From positions 1 through 64,000 of the forward strand of contig NZ_RBAH01000029.1 of the NCBI RefSeq assembly GCF_003626695.1: DNA of 64,000 nucleotides, written 5' to 3'. The notes under the pieces are model-generated. The model saw nothing but the letters and a program-made list of their open reading frames with translations, was not told where the DNA came from and made no database searches. Origin of the DNA: Paenibacillus ginsengarvi. GTDB lineage: Bacteria; Bacillota; Bacilli; Paenibacillales; NBRC-103111. Shown here one piece after another: positions 60,780 through 64,000 of this stretch (position 1 is its first letter; each line of letters opens with the position of its first letter). Made by a program: the position numbers and the translations under genes.

Positions 60780-61367
60780 GTGGACATTCAAGCGCTCATC
60801 GAACGGGTCCAGAACGGGGATACGGACTCCTTCGAGCCGATCATACGTCTTTACGAGCAAAGCCTGTTCCGGTACTGCTGCTTCTTGCTCGGCAACAAGC
60901 AGGAAGCCGAGGATGCGGTGCAGGACATCTTGTTCCAGGCGTACCGGCACATGCACAAGGTAGACAGCACGAAGCCGCTTCGACCTTGGCTGTACACAAT
61001 TGCACAAAACCATTGCTACAACATGCTGAAAAAACGAAAAAGATGGCTCAGCTTGCTGCCGCTGTTCCGCTCCGGCGATCCCCCCGCCAAAAGTGCAGAG
61101 CAGGTTGCGGCGGAACGGTTTGACGGGGAATTCGGCGAGATCGCCCGCTGGATGCAAGGACTGTCGGCACAGGAGAAACACCTGCTAGTGTTAAGAGTAG
61201 TCGAGGAGTGTACGTTCGAAGAGATCGGCCGCATGATGAACGAAAAGCCGACCACGATCCGCAAACGGTTCGAAAGGCTGCGGCGCAAGCTAGTCCGGCA
61301 GCATCGGCACTTGTATGACGAGCAGAAGGAGGTTATCCGACATGAACAACAATACGAGCTTCGATAA
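60780..61367 (+). CDS. ECF-type RNA polymerase sigma factor
   Basis: A protein of 195 residues from GTG with AGGAGG six bases upstream. Region 2 is IIRLYEQSLFRYCCFLLGNK and AEDAVQDILFQAYRHMH, and region 4 has TFEEIGRMMNEKPTTIRKRF. The last 26 bases overlap the anti-sigma gene, so synthesis of the two is coupled. The palindrome array lies upstream. It likely responds to envelope stress through the next gene. Confidence 0.94.
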   Translation: MDIQALIERVQNGDTDSFEPIIRLYEQSLFRYCCFLLGNKQEAEDAVQDILFQAYRHMHKVDSTKPLRPWLYTIAQNHCYNMLKKRKRWLSLLPLFRSGDPPAKSAEQVAAERFDGEFGEIARWMQGLSAQEKHLLVLRVVEECTFEEIGRMMNEKPTTIRKRFERLRRKLVRQHRHLYDEQKEVIRHEQQYELR

Positions 61368-62145
61368 CATGGGGCGGGCGATGAAAAACGTCCGCTGGCC
61401 CGAAATCGACAGCGCCCCGCAGGTGATGGAGCGCATTCGGGCAGCCGCCGGGCGGCCGGAAAGCCGCGGCAGGCAGCGCAGGGTCGCTTACCGGAAACGG
61501 TTATGGATCGTGACGGCCGTCCTGCTTCTTTTTACCGCCGTTTCGGTCAGCGCCGCTGTCTCCATGTCGTTCTCCTGGAACGGCATCGACATTTCGACTT
61601 ATCGGCCCGACGAACCTGTACCGGGCAGCTCCGCTGCCGGCGACAAACCGGAGAGCGACATCACGCGTATCGAAAGAGAGATGAAAGCCCGAAAGGAGTG
61701 GAAGTCGTTCACGCTCGAGGAGGCAGGCCACCTGTACAAGCTCCCCGTTTTAAGGCCCGGCTCCGTAAGCCCGGCTCCGTCGCGGACGTTCGGGATTACC
61801 CGGACAGGACCGTTCGAGAAGCCGCTGGCCGCCGACGAGCTGCATCTTGACGGCTTCTACGACTTCTACGAGCAAGGCGAGGAATGGATCGTCGTCGTTC
61901 AGAAGGAGGCGCAGCCCAAGGAGCCGACGAGCATGCAGATCTTTTATCCGGAAGACTGGGAAGTCGTCAAAGTGGATGAGCGCATCCTGAGCGCATCCTA
62001 CGGAACAGACGCAAACCGGGGTATGGATGTATGGATGGTGGTCGATGAAACGAATGAGCGGATGCTGCATTTGAGCGGAAACGTGTCCAAGGAACGGCTC
62101 CGGAAGCTGGCCGAAGCGTATGTCGGGAAGCCGCTGACGCCTTAG
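61342..62145 (+). CDS. Probable membrane anti-sigma factor
   Basis: A protein of 267 residues from ATG 61342 (AAGGAGG nine bases upstream). About 50 cytosolic residues (MGRAMKNVRWPEIDSAPQVM) precede one helix (LWIVTAVLLLFTAVSVSAAV), then a 190-residue outside domain beginning MSFSWNGIDISTYRP with no recognised fold. The position inside the end of the sigma gene is the usual one for its antagonist. No zinc-binding anti-sigma motif is present. Confidence 0.8.
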   Translation: MNNNTSFDNMGRAMKNVRWPEIDSAPQVMERIRAAAGRPESRGRQRRVAYRKRLWIVTAVLLLFTAVSVSAAVSMSFSWNGIDISTYRPDEPVPGSSAAGDKPESDITRIEREMKARKEWKSFTLEEAGHLYKLPVLRPGSVSPAPSRTFGITRTGPFEKPLAADELHLDGFYDFYEQGEEWIVVVQKEAQPKEPTSMQIFYPEDWEVVKVDERILSASYGTDANRGMDVWMVVDETNERMLHLSGNVSKERLRKLAEAYVGKPLTP

Positions 62146-62184
62146 CGGCTCTTCCGCTTCCATGCTCCCGCCGCCAAGAGCACC

Positions 62185-62228
62185 TAAAAAAGGCATTGCC
62201 GCCACCGTCATACGGTAAGCGGCAATGC
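62185..62228 (-). terminator. Terminator after the inositol monophosphatase gene
   Basis: GCATTGCCGC (62193-62202) and GCGGCAATGC (62219-62228) form a perfect 10-bp stem with inner CCGT/ACGG; on the minus strand the tail is CTTTTTTAGG. It may also end the anti-sigma transcript. Confidence 0.9.
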
Positions 62229-62230
62229 TT

Positions 62231-63100
62231 CTATAATCCGGTCGCTCCGGCTCCGACCAGCGTATCGCGCAGCTCGTCATGAATCGCTCCGTTCGAAGCG
62301 AGGACATGGCGGACGGCGAGCTGGTACGGCTGTCCCGACGTATCGGTGACCCGGCCGCCGGCCTCGCTGACCAGCAGGGCGCCTGCCGCCAGATCCCAGC
62401 TGTTCAGCCCGATCTCCCAAAAACCGCTAAGCCGTCCGGCTGCCACATAAGCCATGTGGAGCGCCGCCGAGCCGGCGGTGCGAATATTTCTTACCTTCGG
62501 CGCAACCGCCTCTATGCCTTTGAGGTTCGTCGGCAGCGCAAACCGGCCGTCGGCCGGAAAACCGGTCGCCACGAGCGAGCTCGCCAACTTGTCCTCTTTG
62601 GATACGGACATCTTCTTGCCCTTCACGTACGCGCCCTTCCCCTTCTCCGCAACGAACAGCTCGTCTCGGTTCGGATCATAGACGACTCCCACGATCACTT
62701 CCCCGCGGTGCGCAAGCGCTATCGAAACGGAGAAAAACGGGAAGCCGTGAACGAAATTGGTCGTACCGTCGATCGGATCGACGATCCACAAATATTCTTC
62801 ATCCTGCATCTCCCGAAGCGCCTTGGCGGAAGCTTCGGCGCCGGGAGCCACGCCCTCCTCGCCGAGTATCGAATGGTGCGGAAAGTGCGTCTTGATCAGA
62901 TTGCGGATCATCGTCTCCGAGCCTTTATCCACCTCGGTAACCAAATCCTGCGCGCTGCTTTTCAGCGCCAGCGACGCGTGCGCCCCCAGCTTCAGCTTGA
63001 TCCATTCCCCCGCTTTGGCGGCCGTGTTGATGGCGACGGCGGTGAAGCTTTTGCCGCTTACCGTGTATATCGTGTTTTCTTCATTCGTCACGTCTCTCAC
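62231..63100 (-). CDS. Inositol monophosphatase family protein (SuhB-like)
   Basis: A 289-residue Mg-dependent phosphatase. The metal-binding motifs are present: GEEG (about 80-83), DPIDGTTNFVHG (about 108-119) and the C-terminal WDLAAGALLVSEAGG. The family removes phosphate from inositol-1-phosphate, fructose-1,6-bisphosphate or PAP; substrate open. Start: GTG with GAGG six bases upstream. A 30-residue N-terminal extension precedes the usual first helix. Confidence 0.94.
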   Translation of the reverse strand: MRDVTNEENTIYTVSGKSFTAVAINTAAKAGEWIKLKLGAHASLALKSSAQDLVTEVDKGSETMIRNLIKTHFPHHSILGEEGVAPGAEASAKALREMQDEEYLWIVDPIDGTTNFVHGFPFFSVSIALAHRGEVIVGVVYDPNRDELFVAEKGKGAYVKGKKMSVSKEDKLASSLVATGFPADGRFALPTNLKGIEAVAPKVRNIRTAGSAALHMAYVAAGRLSGFWEIGLNSWDLAAGALLVSEAGGRVTDTSGQPYQLAVRHVLASNGAIHDELRDTLVGAGATGL

Positions 63101-63265
63101 TCATTTCCTCGAAAGCTGGCTCTCTCAATACGAATTACGAGATTAGTATATTACATATACGCTTCGATTTCTTCGGAGTTTCACCCAAATCGGGTAGTCG
63201 CTTTCGACAAAAATGTGACAGGAAGGGCGGATGCGGCAAAGCCCTCTTCGCCCTGGAGAGACGAA

Positions 63266-64000
63266 TCACCCCCAAATCATCTTCACCGCCAGCACTATAA
63301 GCGTAAGGCGCAGCACCCATAGCAGGGCGCCGCCGCTCATTTTACGGACGATGCGGGCCCCGAGCCAGCCGCCTACCCATGCCCCGGGAGCGAGCGCCAG
63401 AACGCTCGGCAGATCGACTTCCTGATGCAGGCCATGCGTAATGCTGCCGAGAATGGAGGACAGGAAAATGACGAACATCGAGGTCGCCGTCGCCACATGC
63501 GGAGGATAGCGGAACAGCAGCACCATGACGGGCACAAATAACGAGCCGCCGCCGATGCCGAACAAGCCGGAAATGAAACCGACGCCGAAGCCGACCGCAA
63601 GGGCCGCCGGAATATTGTAGCCGTATGTATGCTCATTCCCTCCGGCATCCGTAAACGTGCGGGTGATGCGCCATTCGATGGACGAGGGCTTCAGCTTGCT
63701 GCGAAGCATAAGAAGTATGGCCATAAACAGCATGAAAAAGCCGAAAGCCAGCTCGAACGGGCGCGGAGCGAAGCTGCCGGTTAGCGAAGCGCCGATCATG
63801 GCCGCCGGACCGCTCGTGATGAAGTACACCCACGCGCTGCGGAAATCAACCTTCTTCTCCTTCATAAACGTCAACGTCGACGAAAGCGCGGTAAAAATCA
63901 GGACCGTGAGCGAAGTGCCGACCGCCGTAGCCGTCGAAATATCCCGGTCGAGAAAAATCGGGGCGATGTACAGCAGTGCCGGCACGATAATAATGCCACC
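63266..64000 (-). CDS. TauE/SafE-family sulfite exporter-like protein (5' end cut by window)
   Basis: At least 245 residues are present; the N-terminus lies beyond base 64000. About six of the usual eight or so membrane helices are seen. Family stretches: ATAVGTSLTVLIFTALSSTL in the first repeat and the second-repeat GFISGLFGIGGGSLFVPVMV followed by RYPPHVATATSMFVIFLSSI. The two repeats carry the same G-(I/L)-GGG and A-TS motifs. Members move sulfite, sulfoacetate or related anions; substrate unknown. The 165 bases between it and the phosphatase gene hold no gene. Confidence 0.92.
   Translation of the reverse strand, partial: GGIIIVPALLYIAPIFLDRDISTATAVGTSLTVLIFTALSSTLTFMKEKKVDFRSAWVYFITSGPAAMIGASLTGSFAPRPFELAFGFFMLFMAILLMLRSKLKPSSIEWRITRTFTDAGGNEHTYGYNIPAALAVGFGVGFISGLFGIGGGSLFVPVMVLLFRYPPHVATATSMFVIFLSSILGSITHGLHQEVDLPSVLALAPGAWVGGWLGARIVRKMSGGALLWVLRLTLIVLAVKMIWG

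Noticed and set aside
1..64000. Prophage, insertion sequence, transposase, integrase or tRNA genes
   Set aside because: No transposase-, integrase- or phage-like protein and no tRNA cloverleaf was recognised anywhere in the window.

Overview
The window looks like a chromosomal segment of a Paenibacillus-like Bacillota. It is fairly GC-rich, with purine-rich Shine-Dalgarno (SD) sites before nearly every gene, sigma-A type promoters and U-tailed intrinsic terminators. The 5' end of a Bacillota-type 16S rRNA gene lies on the left edge. Other traits common in Paenibacillus are AraC regulators with membrane sensors, orphan sugar-binding lipoproteins, GH31/GH4 enzymes, a stalk-domain polysaccharide deacetylase, ECF sigma/anti-sigma pairs and a GPP34 protein.

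Layout. 1-524: 16S rRNA start and its leader with a duplicated tandem promoter. 525-14500: a largely leftward block with guaA, a guanine-riboswitch-controlled purine permease, a CPA2 antiporter, an LRR protein, a MoxR/DUF58/transglutaminase operon and a polysaccharide deacetylase. The order MoxR-DUF58-transglutaminase-guaA-permease recalls yeaC-yeaD-yebA-guaA-pbuG of B. subtilis, with the LRR and antiporter genes inserted. 14.6-27 kb: bcp and gsaB, neighbours in B. subtilis, here separated by an LCP ligase with a huge Ser/Gly/Thr/Ala tail and a sugar module (two solute-binding lipoproteins, a membrane AraC regulator, a DUF4838 protein, a stub with a carbohydrate-binding-like end). 27-32 kb: gltB behind a long leader holding a 200-bp telomere-like CCCTAAA/CCCAAAA array. 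32-39.7 kb: HAD hydrolase, ECF sigma plus DUF4367 partner, GH4 enzyme with divergent AraC, LysR-cidAB. 39.7-46.6 kb: a GH31 glycosidase and, behind it, a GH31-like protein fused to an AraC DNA-binding domain. 46.8-51.5 kb: a patch of small tailoring genes (four GNATs, methyltransferase, Nudix, P-loop kinase). 51.6-57.8 kb: AraC / amidohydrolase / Rieske / solute-binding protein, then KDPG aldolase and KDG kinase. 57.9-64 kb: PH-domain membrane protein, bioB with a BirA-type operator, GPP34 protein, a palindrome array, a second ECF sigma/anti-sigma pair, inositol monophosphatase and a truncated TauE/SafE transporter.

The most unusual gene is at 42389-45427. It encodes a GH31 glycosidase fold that has lost both catalytic aspartates found in its upstream neighbour, followed by a helical linker and an AraC double helix-turn-helix. 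The simplest reading is that a duplicated glycosidase became the sugar-sensing domain of a transcription factor, kept beside the active enzyme it probably controls. The second most unusual feature is the telomere-like array in the gltB leader, which includes an exact 43-bp tandem duplication.

Coordinates follow the best SD-supported start, so several genes are shorter than their longest open frame. Function calls rest on motif recognition by eye; no database search was possible.
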